Below are positions 35,712-46,551 of a DNA stretch of 64,000 bases, piece by piece. The stretch's first letter is position 1. Each line of letters opens with the position of its first letter. Under the pieces are notes generated by a model. It did not search any database. It was not told where the DNA came from and saw only the letters and a program-made list of their open reading frames with translations. The stretch lies in assembly GCA_040357565.1 (NCBI GenBank), contig JBDODJ010000002.1; one strand, given 5' to 3'. The DNA comes from Cercozoa sp. M6MM (lineage: Eukaryota; Endomyxa: Ascetosporea). Made by a program: the position numbers and the translations under genes.

Positions 35712-35786
35712 ATGTGGGCAACTACTTGCGCCGCTCAAATGGCATGGATTGTTATTGGTAACTGCTTTGATGATACAGTCAATCCT

Positions 35787-35834
<48 letters not shown>

Positions 35835-35934
35835 NNNNNNNNNNNNNNNNNNNNNNNNNNNNNNNNNNNNNNNNNNNNNNNNNNNNNNNNNNNNNNNNNN
35901 NNNNNNNNNNNNNNNNNNNNNNNNNNNNNNNNNN

Positions 35935-35986
<52 letters not shown>

Positions 35987-37595
35987 GTGTATGTGTGCGT
36001 GACGGATTTGTCACTGGCAGTGATCACGGAGGAGTGTGGACTGACTGCCATGGTATGACGCTTCTCTGACGAGATAAAACAGCAACTACAGAAGAATGCC
36101 CCAGGCGGCCCGGAATGTTGCTGGGGTGATCGATGCGTGCAACCTGGTGAATGGTTGACCACTACTGATGGAAAACGGATGTAATTTGTTTTATCTCGAC
36201 CAACAGAATTAAAACACCTTTTACCCAAAAACAAAGGTGCGAATGCTCCGATCTCGGGGAGTGGCAGAACTGTCGCGAACAGTGTTGCTGGGGTACGCTT
36301 TCGGAATAAGTACCACCGCAACGTTTACTCTGCCCTCACCAGGAGAGGACTGCGTCTGGGAGGGCGAACACCTCACGACGAAGGATGGCAAGCGAACATG
36401 CATGTGTCGCGACGGAGAGTTTGTAGACTGCGAGGATACCCCTCAAGTACACTCTTTTGTTTTATTCACGAGGTTAACCGGTGGTGCTTGTACTTTAAGT
36501 GTGTTCAGTTGTTGAAATCACTTTTTACTTTTTTAGTGTTGGTGAGCCTTCTAAATGAGAACGATATCCTCTTGTATTCACAGGTCATGGTATCCAATGG
36601 CATGTAGAAGGAGAAAAATACTGTAGTTGGGGCGATCGATGTGTCTGGGAAGGCGAACATCTTACTACCTCGGACGGTCGCCGCACTTGCATGTACATTT
36701 TCAGTTGTCTTAATCCACCCTTCTGACTCATTCCAGGCAACTTTTTGGCACTCTGTGAGGAAGCAAAACAATTACCAGGCTACTACTTAAATGAACTGAT
36801 AAAATTAGGTGCGATCATGATGGCAACTTCATCGATTGTCACGAAAACGTGCAGTGTTGTTGGGGAGATCGGTAAAATATTAGTATGTACTTCCAAACCT
36901 TAAACTGAAAGTACGAACTTAAAGGTGTGCTTGGGCCGGCCAAATGCTCACGACAACGGATGGAAAGCGAACGTGCCTGTGTAGCGATCAAAGCGAATGG
37001 CACGAATGTCGTGAGGTCAGTTTCAGCCAGTACAATTTTCTTTTTACGTGCTGTTTGAAATTGAATTTCAGAATATGGAATGTTGCTTCGATGAACACCC
37101 CGATGAGTGCACTTGGACTGGAGAGTGGTATAGTATCAGCACTCCGCTTATAAATCGCATTTCAGTCTGATACCCCTGCGCAGGCTTGCCTCGAGCGATG
37201 GAAGCAAGATGTGCGAGTATCTTGGGCCATCTTGTTTATACTGTCGAGATACTTTCAAGCTCCATATTTGATGATACTGTTCAGGTGCTCGATGAACGGT
37301 GAGTGGCAGAACTGCGTAGCACCGAACGAAGACGGTACGTGGCCCGGGCACGGTGACAATGGAGAGTCGAATGGCGGAGAGGACGGCGAGTGCTGTGTCG
37401 AAGGAGGTAAATTTCTTGTTGACATCTCATTATCCACACGTTCTATTGGATATAAATAACGCGGTGAAAACGCGGAAATTTTCATGTGCAGTGTGCACCC
37501 CAAACAACGAAAAAGGCCAATGGAAGCGCGATAACGTTTTGGTGACTTGCTGGTGCTATTTAGGTGCCTGGGAGGACTGCAAGCCGGTCGAGTAG
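35712..37595 (+). CDS. Secreted-type cysteine-rich tandem repeat protein
   Basis: At least five to six copies of a ~45-residue module with consensus C-W-G-D-R-C-x-W/Q-x-G-E-x-L-T-T-x-D-G-K-R-x-C-x-C-x-(D/S)-x(2-5)-W/F-x-(D/N/E)-C. Copies lie at about 36100-36290 (ECCWGDRCVQPGEWLTTTDG, then CECSDLGEWQNCREQ), 36345-36445 (DCVWEGEHLTTKDGKRTCMC) and 36620-36855 (YCSWGDRCVWEGEHLTTSDG). Further copies lie at 36855-37015 (CAWAGQMLTTTDGKRTCLCS), 37075-37330 (ECCFDEHPDECTWTGEW, then CSMNGEWQNCVAPNEDG) and a divergent last one ending WCYLGAWEDCKPVE at 37593-37595. Cys spacing recalls VWC-type extracellular modules; no exact family is known to me. A possible hydrophobic first exon (MWATTCAAQMAWIVIG) starts at 35712. 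It is followed by an intron made largely of (GT)n that contains a 100-N gap, so the 5' end is uncertain. Adhesion or wall/matrix function is only an inference. Confidence 0.7.
35788..36000. repeat. (GT)n microsatellite with 100-N gap at the start of an intron
   Basis: Uninterrupted GT dinucleotides on both sides of an N run at 35835-35934. The array begins directly at the 5' splice site after AATCCTG. The N run of exactly 100 is probably an arbitrary gap size. Confidence 0.95.
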
Positions 37596-37769
37596 TACGC
37601 AAACGAAGCGCTGGTTTCCGCGACCACACAATATCATCCATTCGGTGCCATGAACCGAACTGAAACCGATTCGAAGCAACTGCACAGTATCCACAAGCAT
37701 TAGCGCATCAATTGAAGTCGAGGAATGAAGTCGCGAGTTCACTTCAGTTCTGTTCATTCGGGTCATTTA

Positions 37770-38096
37770 ATGCTTGGTTATTTAATGTATTTCCTCGGTA
37801 AATTGATCGACTTCCTGCCACCCTGCTGCCGCACGCCCCAGCAGGGTGGCCATGCCTTCGGAGTTTAACGGGGAGATAGTATTTCGGGGGGAGGACAATA
37901 TTTCTGGCGTTTTTCCCGACAGGCTACACGGGTTACTGTATCGACATGTCCAAGTGCACGGGCGCCACCTTCAACGGTCTGTGCTCGGGCAGTTCCAACA
38001 TCAAGTGCTGTGTCACTGACGTGAAACCAAGGCGACGAACCGTACTTTTCTTTCTCAGCTTGCACTGCACCTGCAATTATGTGTGTGTGTGTGTGT

Positions 38097-38148
<52 letters not shown>

Positions 38149-38158
38149 NNNNNNNNNN

Positions 38159-38207
<49 letters not shown>

Positions 38208-38280
38208 AGCCAAGCGATTAGACTCCCGAGTCCGTAAACCCATTCCGCATGCAGAGCGATCACCGAGAAACATCACGTGA
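37770..38280 (+). CDS. Small cysteine-rich protein, single GYC-x-C...CC module
   Basis: A short first exon from Met 37770 (MLGYLMYFL) splices in phase 1 to GYTGYCIDMSKCTGATFNGL, which continues CSGSSNIKCCVTD (37922-38030). The pattern G-Y-C-x5-C-x7-G-x-C-x7-C-C matches small modules found beside lysozyme, NlpC/P60 or transglycosylase domains in secreted microbial proteins, as I recall them. No catalytic domain is present here. Two more short exons, the last one after a (GT)n intron with an N-gap, give LALHLQL and SKRLDSRVRKPIPHAERSPR, ending at TGA (38278-38280). The N-terminus is only weakly signal-like. It could be a degraded fragment of a larger secreted hydrolase or a genuine small Cys-rich protein. 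Confidence 0.4.
37817..37850. repeat. Perfect 12-bp hairpin inside intron
   Basis: GCCACCCTGCTG (37817-37828) and its exact complement CAGCAGGGTGGC (37839-37850) flank a 10-base loop. It sits in the first intron of the small Cys-rich gene. Confidence 0.85.
38080..38206. repeat. (GT)n microsatellite with N-gap, intronic
   Basis: GT repeat with one AT interruption near 38101 and a 10-N gap at 38149-38158. The array forms most of an intron and runs almost to the TGTCCAG 3' splice site. Confidence 0.95.
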
Positions 38281-38340
38281 CCACCGTGACTGGAGTGTGG
38301 ACCGATGACATTTTGAATCAAGTGACCACCGTGACTGGAG
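38277..38340. repeat. 19-bp direct repeat
   Basis: GTGACCACCGTGACTGGAG occurs exactly at 38277-38295 and 38322-38340, 45 bp apart. It lies in the convergent intergenic region after the small Cys-rich gene. Confidence 0.9.
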
Positions 38341-38537
38341 ATCAATTTGTGTCAAAAACCAAACTAAGCACAATCAAGTCGATTATCTTCTTGTGTCGCT
38401 GACTCGCTATCGGACATCGTCGTGTGCCAAGCACCTGTCACCTGTTCAAACGCATTGCACTCCAAGAAACACAGAACGGACGCTCTCGCTTGGCGCAAGG
38501 CCTGCCAAAAGCAATCACAACTCATCAAGCCTGTCGA

Positions 38538-41182
38538 TCAGAGAAACGCCCGCATCGATCGAGAATACAACGGCGCCGGTACCAACAGCAGTTCCTTCGA
38601 GTCAACGCGTGCCACAAAGTGCGAGTGCGGAAACTGACGCTTCTCGAACAGCAGGTCGATCACGCGCTTTCGCACCGGCGACTGGACAACACCCACATCA
38701 CCCCCCCCCCCCCCAGCACGCAAAAAACACACCCACAGCGTGTTGCTCAATTTAGAGCTCAAAGCAATGCGACAAAAGTCAACTTAAAGCAAGCGACCCA
38801 GCCCAAAAACTAGTGCATGTAAAAGAAAGCAGTACATCAACAGAAGATAGCGGCCACACGGAGCCGTTGGCGACAAAGTCGCGATACAGCAGCTTCGCCT
38901 CGTGCAGTAGCACTTCGTCTCTTTCGCTGCTTTCGCTCTTTCTTTCGCTTTCGTCTTCACCGTTTTCGATTTGGCTTCTTTCGCTTCGGTCATATTTTGG
39001 CTTATCGTCATCGTTGCTGTCGAACCGGTCGAGCACGTCATTGACGCGGCACACGAACTCCACCGCCGGTCTGAGAAGACACGAGGGTAGGGTAGCGTGG
39101 CCGAGAATGCACATGAGGGGGAATGAGAATGCACCTCATGCTGCGACTGCAGAGTGCCTGTACTCGTTTCGGCCACTTTCGAATGCACATGCGCAGATTC
39201 GGCACGTGATCCGCTCTCTCGCGCGCACTGTTGAGAGAGTAAATGAGAAATGACTCGAGAAACAACAAGAAGAGGTACTGCGCCAAGTCGTCCACCACGT
39301 GGGCGCGCAGCTGACGCGTCTCAGGCAGCAGCGGCCGTGAATACCGCTCGAAAAGTTTCACCACGCGCAGCAGCGAATTCGCGCGCCTTGCCAGTGCCCT
39401 GAGGGAACACGACTTCACTATATGCATGTACGAGGCAACAGGTGGACTGCTTTACCGACCTGGACCGACATCTTTTGCCTTGAGTTCTCTCTACCAAAGG
39501 AACCAATTGGGTAACAACGGGGGTGGGGGGGGGGGGGTGGAAGAGTGTCGACCAGCAAATTGCTCGCCGCAGCAGCTGCGAGCGTCTCCTTAAACAGAGC
39601 ATGAAACTCCAGTGTGTCTGGCTCTGTAAAAAGCCAACATTTTAAATTAAACCGAACGTAGCCATACTATGAAATACACATGGTACCATCAGTCAGGCCT
39701 TCGTACAGAATGAACATGTGTCGGTACAACGAGTCCTGCTCGATTTCGCTATCCGCTACGGGGGTGGGGGTAAGGGGGTAAGGGGGTAAAGGGGAAAGAC
39801 CAAGGAAGGACAACGAGGCAAAGAGCAGGGAACAAACACATGCCAAAATACCGTTAAGCGCAGAAAATAAGGCGTTTTTCAGGGTCTCGCCCAGGTCAAC
39901 ATTGCGCGCCTTCCGCGCGGCTCTCGACTGTGCTGTTGTCGTAGATTTCGCTTCCGCGCGGACACGTGAGACGCGAAACGGTCGGTGCGCGCGCGCTTCA
40001 ACGCGCCACTCGTCCTGCTCGTCGTCGAACTCGCCGTAGCCACCGCGCAGGAAACTCACAGGTCTGGGCATATCCGTGTGGACATACACAGACAACAACA
40101 ACAACAAAACAACAACAAAACAACAATATAGGAAAACCATAACCGAGGCAAGAGGGAGGGAGGGGGTAAAGTACAGGCGGAAGAGCGCAAGGAAGAAGAG
40201 CACGTTCCACAGCAGCGGCGGCCGCGTGCGCAGGTCGGTCAGCACGGCGCGTTCACTGCGATTTACCGAAAGACCACCACTGCGGCACTGTGCGATGAGT
40301 GCGCGCACGCGCTGCAGCAGCACGTCCGGCGACAGGAGTGGCACCTCCGTGTCACCCCCTTCACACGCACATCGAGTAACAGGGTAACATGTGAAAGACA
40401 AAGGGTACACGCGAAAGAAACACGCAGCGAGGGTCGAATCAAGTCGCCGCAGAAAGCGCACTGCGATGTGCCCGATCTGCACGGGCGGGGGGGGGGGGGG
40501 GCCAACGCCACGGGGCCAAAAGGGGAGAACTACCCGAGTGCACGTGTCAGCGAGAAGGCTGACAAGATCTCGGCGCCACTGCTCAGTTGGTAAGGTAAAG
40601 GGGGAGGGATAAGGGGCAAATGGGTGACAAAGGTAATCGGAACCTCAGCGACACGAAGCAGCGTCGGCAGTTAGCACTGGTGGCGAGTGACACCGGCCAG
40701 CAGTCGCACCCGCCCGTGTCACGCTCGGCGTTGTCCGCGCGGACACACCGGTCACACGCCACGTCCTCGTAAGCACGCGGCGACTCGTTCCTGCCAGGGT
40801 AGAACAGTAGTAAACGGGTGCAAAGGAGGCAAAGAGAGACGAGAAACGCACCGTCGCAGCCGCTGCAGTTCGCGTCGGCAGTCGCGCTGCAGAGCGCCAT
40901 CCTGGTTCCTGTCACTGCAAAAGAAACGCCGCGTTTTCTTTCGATCCGTGAACAACGACAACAACAACAAAGCCTGTGTACCTGAGTGCAGGTGGTGCTT
41001 TCACACTGAGGTGCTCTGTTGGGAGGGGGGCGGTAACATGGGATAACATTGACTGAAGAGGGGAGGTACCAGTCTCCAAGGCGTACTCATGCGCGCACAA
41101 CGACCTGTTCACGGGGGGCACACGGTTTAAGGTAAAAGGGCGATGCTAGCAGATGCGTTTGTGTGTGTGTGTGCGTGTGCGT

Positions 41183-41253
<71 letters not shown>

Positions 41254-44200
41254 TGTGTGTGTGTGTGTGTGTGTGAGTGTGTGTGTGTGAACTTTACCTC
41301 GTGAGTGATCGTCGCAGAAAAGCGCCCAGCACGCGACTGATCGATCAGACAAACCCGCACACCGTCAGTGCAATAGATAAATACTTTTTTTGAAGCCGCG
41401 CACCTGCCTGGAGCCACGCCGAGTCGCAGACACGTGTCGTCCACCAGCGATACCAGAGCATCCAACTGATCGCACATGCGTGGCCACCCAGTCAGTCAAT
41501 AAGGCCACGAAATCACCCAGTTACTCACCCCACGCGGATATGTACCGTAAGACAGAAAGTACCTCGTCCTGCTCGGCGTCTACCACGTCCAGGTGCCTGA
41601 AAGAAAAAGGGACACAAGAAATAAATTGGGTGGGCAGAGAGGATACGGTGAGGGAGGGTAAATTGTATTAGGTGAGGGAACAGGTGAGGGAACAAATAAG
41701 GGTAAAAGCGTACAGCAGCGCCAACGAGCGCGACAGCGCACTTCGCAGACTCGGCAGCGCCATGCGCAACTGGTGCGTCTACAAAACGCACCCCACAAGG
41801 AAGGCCGTTCAACACATCGATCAGATCTTGAATCGTGGTAACTACAGAGGTATACCGAGGAAGCGGCACGCGCGACATGTGCAGTCTACCCAAGAAGGGG
41901 GGGGGGTAAGAAATACCCAAGAAAGGAGGATCAAGCATAGCTACCATCTCCAAGAGACAAGCCACGTCTAGAGCACTCTGCAGTGCCGAAGCACGTGTCC
42001 TGAGAACCAAAATGATAAGACACGATAAACAAGGTACAGGTACAACAGAGAGAGGCGAAACTACCGTCGCTGACGCGCACTCACTGAATACAACTCGAAA
42101 CACAAGGTGCACACGCGCAGCGCCGTTCGCCACCCGTCGCCTGACGCGCCCTGTCGCACGCCTGTCCAAGAGGGGTGGTAGGGGGCAAGAGGGTAAAGAA
42201 GAAAGGATAGAGAAACGCACCCGAAGCGAGTGCAGCCGCAATTTTGACGAAACGCGCGCGATTTTGGCCGAACTGAGTGTACACATGCTCGGCACTGCCG
42301 TCGTACTCTGCGGAGTGATACTCAATCGTGATCGATCAAGGACCGATCAAGGACCACCCACTGTCGATCAGTGTGAGATCATCATCATTTGGTACCGACA
42401 GGCAGTGCCGTAGCCAAAGCCGGTCGCGTGGTCGGAATCGCTTCGCGCAGACGGCGCGCAAGAGCGTCGGCCACGTCGGCCACGTACTGCGCGCGTCCAC
42501 GCGGACACACCGACGGCGCCATCCCCCTCTGTGCAGGTCACATCGTCCCTGTTACCCCAGTCCTCTACCTTACCCCCCCCCAGAGAAAGAGCGGCACCAC
42601 TTCGCGCAGGAAGCGATCGGCACTGAGCAGCGGAAACGAGTCGGCACTCGTGCCACGTGGGTCAGTGCGCTTGCGAGCAGAATGGTCACCCACGTGGTCA
42701 CTTGTCGAGTGACCAGTGAAGGCGACGGTGGCGCGATTAATGTGAAAGTGCGCCGTCAATGAGGCAGCGCGCGACACGAGCGACTCGAGCGGCGACGTCC
42801 ACGACAGCGACGCCTGTCACACAAGCACTCTTACTCCCTTTACCCTCATGTCGTGGCAATACCGAATGCAGCGGCGCCAGCAGTTCACCCAACGCATCGC
42901 GATCCAGCGCCTGCACGAAGCGCCACAACGCGAATTCGCGGACTGCTCAATCACACACGCGCACGCGCGCACATGCACAGTAAGGATAATAAGGAGAGGG
43001 TTTCGGTAACAGAAATACCGAAGCGTGGATCAGTGCGTCGCGAGGCAAAGTGCGAGAAGGCTTGCGAGTGCATGACGGTGCGTCGCCAGGCAAGCCACGT
43101 GCAGCACGGTTCCGTTGCACCACTGGCGGCGGTTGATCCCGATCGTTCACTGTGACCACTGTAACTGTGACTCTGACTACGACGGTCCGAGAAACCATCC
43201 GTGCTGTGAGCGTTGGTGCCGTCGGTACAGGAACCGTCAGTGCCGTCGGCACGGCCAATGGCACCGTCAGTGCCCTCTGAATCCACACCGCCCTCGCTCG
43301 CGTATAATCGCAGCAGCAGCTCTCGGTCCAGACCCGTCGCCGGGTGCAGTGCCAAGTCAGCGTGCCGTAGCAACTCCAGCAACACCTGCTCAAGGAAAGC
43401 GACAAAGCTAACGGGTGAAGAGAAACATGCTGGTAAGCACGCACCTGCAGGAATACGGTGCGCCGCCGACTGCCCAGTGCCGCCGTGCTGCCTGCGCATA
43501 ACAAGTGTCGCTCCAGTTTCACATCAGTCAGTCACATTCCAGACAGTGACAGACAGTCACGGCGGACAACAACAGCACACCATCAGTCAGACCCAGGCCC
43601 GGAGTCGGACCCGAACCCAGTGGACACGTGCGTGTGGTACCGACACTGGGCGCGCACAGCTCCTCGTCCATCCAGTGCACCAGGTCGGGTGGTACGTGTC
43701 TGCTCATTCAGTCAACCGTGCAATGGGTCAACGCATCCCACCCGCAGTCAGTCTACGACAGTACCGAAATAGCCATTCGTCGAACTCGGTGTTGCAGATC
43801 AGACCACTGCGCACCGTCGTCTGGTCTGCACCGGGGGGGGGGGTAACAAAGGAGGGAATGGGAAAACAAAAAATGACACCAGACGCAGCCGACTCCCAAA
43901 CGCGCAGCACGAAAACTTCGTCGCTCAGCTGAATCTCGTCAGCCAGCGTCGCATGTGCGCCCACCTGTCAACACACACAAAAATACAAAAAGACAAGAGG
44001 TAATGGAGGAGGGGGTAAACTACCAAGAACGGCACAGGCGATTGTGTGACACAGTGGGCAAATTCGGGCAGCAGCGGAATGAAAGTGTGCGCCCAACGCA
44101 GCGGCCACAACAAGCCCGCCAAACCTGTCAGCAGCGGCGTCAGTCGACGTACGTCCTGAATAAATGGGTGATAGAGGAAGGTGGGGTAAGGAAAACATGG

Positions 44201-46232
44201 CTACCTGCGCTAACACGAGCACACGCTGCTCCAGCAGCAGCAACAAAAACATGCGACACAAGTCCGCCTACAGAGGCACAGTAAACAAATAAGCGGGCAG
44301 CAGGGGAATGACAGAGGTAACCCAATGTACCGTAGACAGAACGGCTAACACGTCTTCGTATTCCTGTGCGTCGTCGTCCACTAAACCCACACGTAATACC
44401 AAATGGCAAGAAGTAAAGACACAAGTCAAAGAGCCCCGGTACCGCAGTCGACGTCGCAGTGGCGGCGTAGCAGCGGTGGCAGCAGCAGTCCGAAACTGGC
44501 TCCAACATCCGCCGGGATGTCGAATCGCTATAAGTGGGTGGTCACCCAGATGATCAATCAGTCAGTTAGAAAACCCCTGGTCAGTGATAACAGCAAGAGG
44601 TACCTCGGACAGCGACACGGAAGCGAAGGTGAGTGGTAAATTGCGCGAGCGACGCGAGGCTACCGCCGCCGCCTGTCGACGGGGGGGGGGGGGTGGTGGA
44701 GTGAACAGGAAAGAGGCGGGACAGTCAGGTACCGCAAAGAGACGTTCAAGCGGAAAGAGTCGATTTGGCGACAACTGTAGATGCAAGGTAGCAGCGATAA
44801 GATAAGGCAATCGTGGTAGCACGAAGGTAAAAACCAGGTAGGGTTGTAGGTAAGAGGTACCACCAGCCGGTATGCGTGGCACAACAGTGCCTCATAGTCC
44901 ACGCGAAGCGGGTGGTCCCACCGCAGTAAACACACGGCCTGCGGCACAAACTGTACCCGGTCGCCATGCATTCGCCAGATCTGAAGGCCACATGTAGGGC
45001 AGTAGCAGGGTAACAAGAGGCACAGGTAAGTACCACAAAGGCGTGTCCGAACAGGTGCCGGCCACTTTCACTCGTGAGGGTGAACGTCACATACTCGGGC
45101 AGTCGCATCTGCGTCGACGACTGCGCGCCGCTCGGAAAGCAAAACAACGGCACCTGTCGCACGAATTCCGGCACTGCTCTTAGACCGTTTCTGGTTGATG
45201 CACTCGTCATTGTTTTCGCCTTGGTCGTCTCTCTCTTGTTTTCGTTGGCATTGTCACTCGAGGAAGCTTCTTTCGCCGCGCACTCCAACAGCGCCGAGGC
45301 GTCCAAGAACGACAGTAGCGACGGCGTGAAGCTGCGCTGCTGCGTCAGAGGCGTCTGCGCCGCGCGGCGAAAGCTTACTGACACAGAAACACAGAACTTG
45401 CAACAACCACAAAGCTACTTCGCTCGAGCATTGTTTGCGAAAGCTACGAAACACAGGTCGACCACCCGGCGAACCCGCCGTAAGTGATTTCTTCACCGTG
45501 ACAAAGTCGAAGGCACTGTCATCATCGGTGCTGGAATTCACGATCGCCACGTCGACCTGTTAGAGCAAAAGAAATGCGAAAAGATACAAACACACCGCAT
45601 AGGAACTGAACTACGACGGGCGAAACTGCGTGCGACGCAGCCTGACGCGCTAAACAAATACGAATGGTGCGACCGATTGTGCCTTTGTTGCAGTTGCCAT
45701 CTGCTAACTCGTATCCGCGCGGACACGTTTCTCCACGGTCAGTGTAGATGATTTTTATGTCAGTGACAGCGCGAGCTGGCAGAGGACTGCGCTGCACGCC
45801 GAGGAACAAGTCACCGCCGGTCCAACAGCCCAAGTTCAGTGACGCACTATGCGCAAGGGAGCATTGACTGGATTTGGAACGGAATGGATTTGCATCCTTG
45901 CTGAAGTAACTGTACCTCGTTCCCAGAGGAGTGCGGGTGATCGGTTCAAAGCCATGGGAGAATGCGTCTTCAGCGCTTTCAAAAACGGCCTGTTTTGCGT
46001 CCAGCACGTACAGAATCAAGGGGAAGGGTGATGTGGTGTGTGCTGTACCAGGTTGCACACGGCGCCGAGAATCAGAGAGGAGTCGCGTCGGGGTCGCTGC
46101 CAGCGCACAGGCTGCGTATCAGGACTCACGCCGCATTGCACGATCTGCGAAGAAACACAGTCTCGGTGAGGAGGTCACGAGAAACGAATCCCAGCGATGA
46201 GGGCGACTCACATAGTCGAAGAGTTGCGGCAT
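38538..46232 (-). CDS. DENND4-like: MABP-DENN domain protein (DENND4-like Rab GEF)
   Basis: Predicted Rab guanine-nucleotide exchange factor. The start is Met at 46232: MPQLFDY|IVQCGVSPDTQPV (phase-0 splice), like the DYF-V beginnings of DENND4. The MABP beta-prism follows at 45470-45860: DLFLGVQRSPLPARAVTDIK, then GETCPRGYELADGNCNKGTI and VDVAIVNSSTDDDSAFDFVT. uDENN is VRQVPLFCFPSGAQS and LPEYVTFTLTSESGRHLFGH (45060-45170), then VQFVPQAVCLLRWDHPLR (44890-44960). FDIPADVGASFGLLLPPLL lies near 44490. The central DENN block (43920-44270) shows LLLLLEQRVLVLAQ, GLLWPLRWAHTFIPLLPEF and SPVPFLVGAHATLADEIQLS. Downstream, a dDENN-like helical part and a Cys-rich segment (CDRCVRADNAERDTGGCDCW, 40680-40790) follow. 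The last exon is VRKRVIDLLFEKRQFPHSHF, ending at 38538. Introns are short and often contain CCCTTACCCC or poly-C tracts. Exact exon borders in the C-terminal half are uncertain. Confidence 0.8.
39760..39794 (+). other. Potential G-quadruplex / telomere-like GGGGGTAA repeats
   Basis: Five G-runs of 4-5 bases separated by loops T, TAA, TAA and TAAA on the plus strand. They lie inside an intron of the DENN gene, where the transcript carries the C-rich strand as a pyrimidine tract. Confidence 0.75.
41158..41288. repeat. (GT)n microsatellite, intronic
   Basis: GT array with GCGTGT and GAGTGT variants in an intron of the DENN gene; on the coding strand it reads (AC)n. Confidence 0.95.
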
Positions 46233-46551
46233 CAAGCAACAGCGAGATGAAGATCGGCAATTGTTGGTTACGCTCTCTGGAACATGTCAATGGTGCCCAA
46301 TCACAAGACTGCAACACGTACGGTCAGCAAGCACACCAAGGTCCTCTACTGTACTGTGAAATGATGATCTTGGTGTCCTTTTAAGGGGGGTGAGTGTTGA
46401 GCGAAAAAGATTACTGTTTTTCGTATCGATAGAGGGTGTGTTCAGAGAGATACTGTAGTATTGAGAACCGGGAACGCGGAGGCGAACTGGCGCCAGCGGT
46501 TGGGTGACCTGTTTGCCGTTTTACATCATGCGATCACGGAGAAGATGTGAA
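46233..46551. promoter_or_regulatory. Divergent intergenic region
   Basis: 319 bp between the starts of the DENN gene (-) and the membrane protein gene (+). It contains a G-rich AAGGGGGGTGAG stretch near 46384. A shared promoter is inferred from position. Confidence 0.35.

Noticed and set aside
35658-36321. Long His/Thr and Cys/Val open frames over the GT repeat and N-gap
   Set aside because: They are translations of (GT)n/(AC)n and Ns; stops are absent because the repeat has none.
39760-39794. Interstitial telomere marking a chromosome fusion
   Set aside because: Only four to five units, inside a gene intron, and similar short words occur in neighbouring introns as pyrimidine tracts.
38080-41288. 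CRISPR or tandem gene arrays suggested by the repeats
   Set aside because: The repeats are dinucleotide microsatellites without spacers; the DNA is nuclear and intron-bearing.
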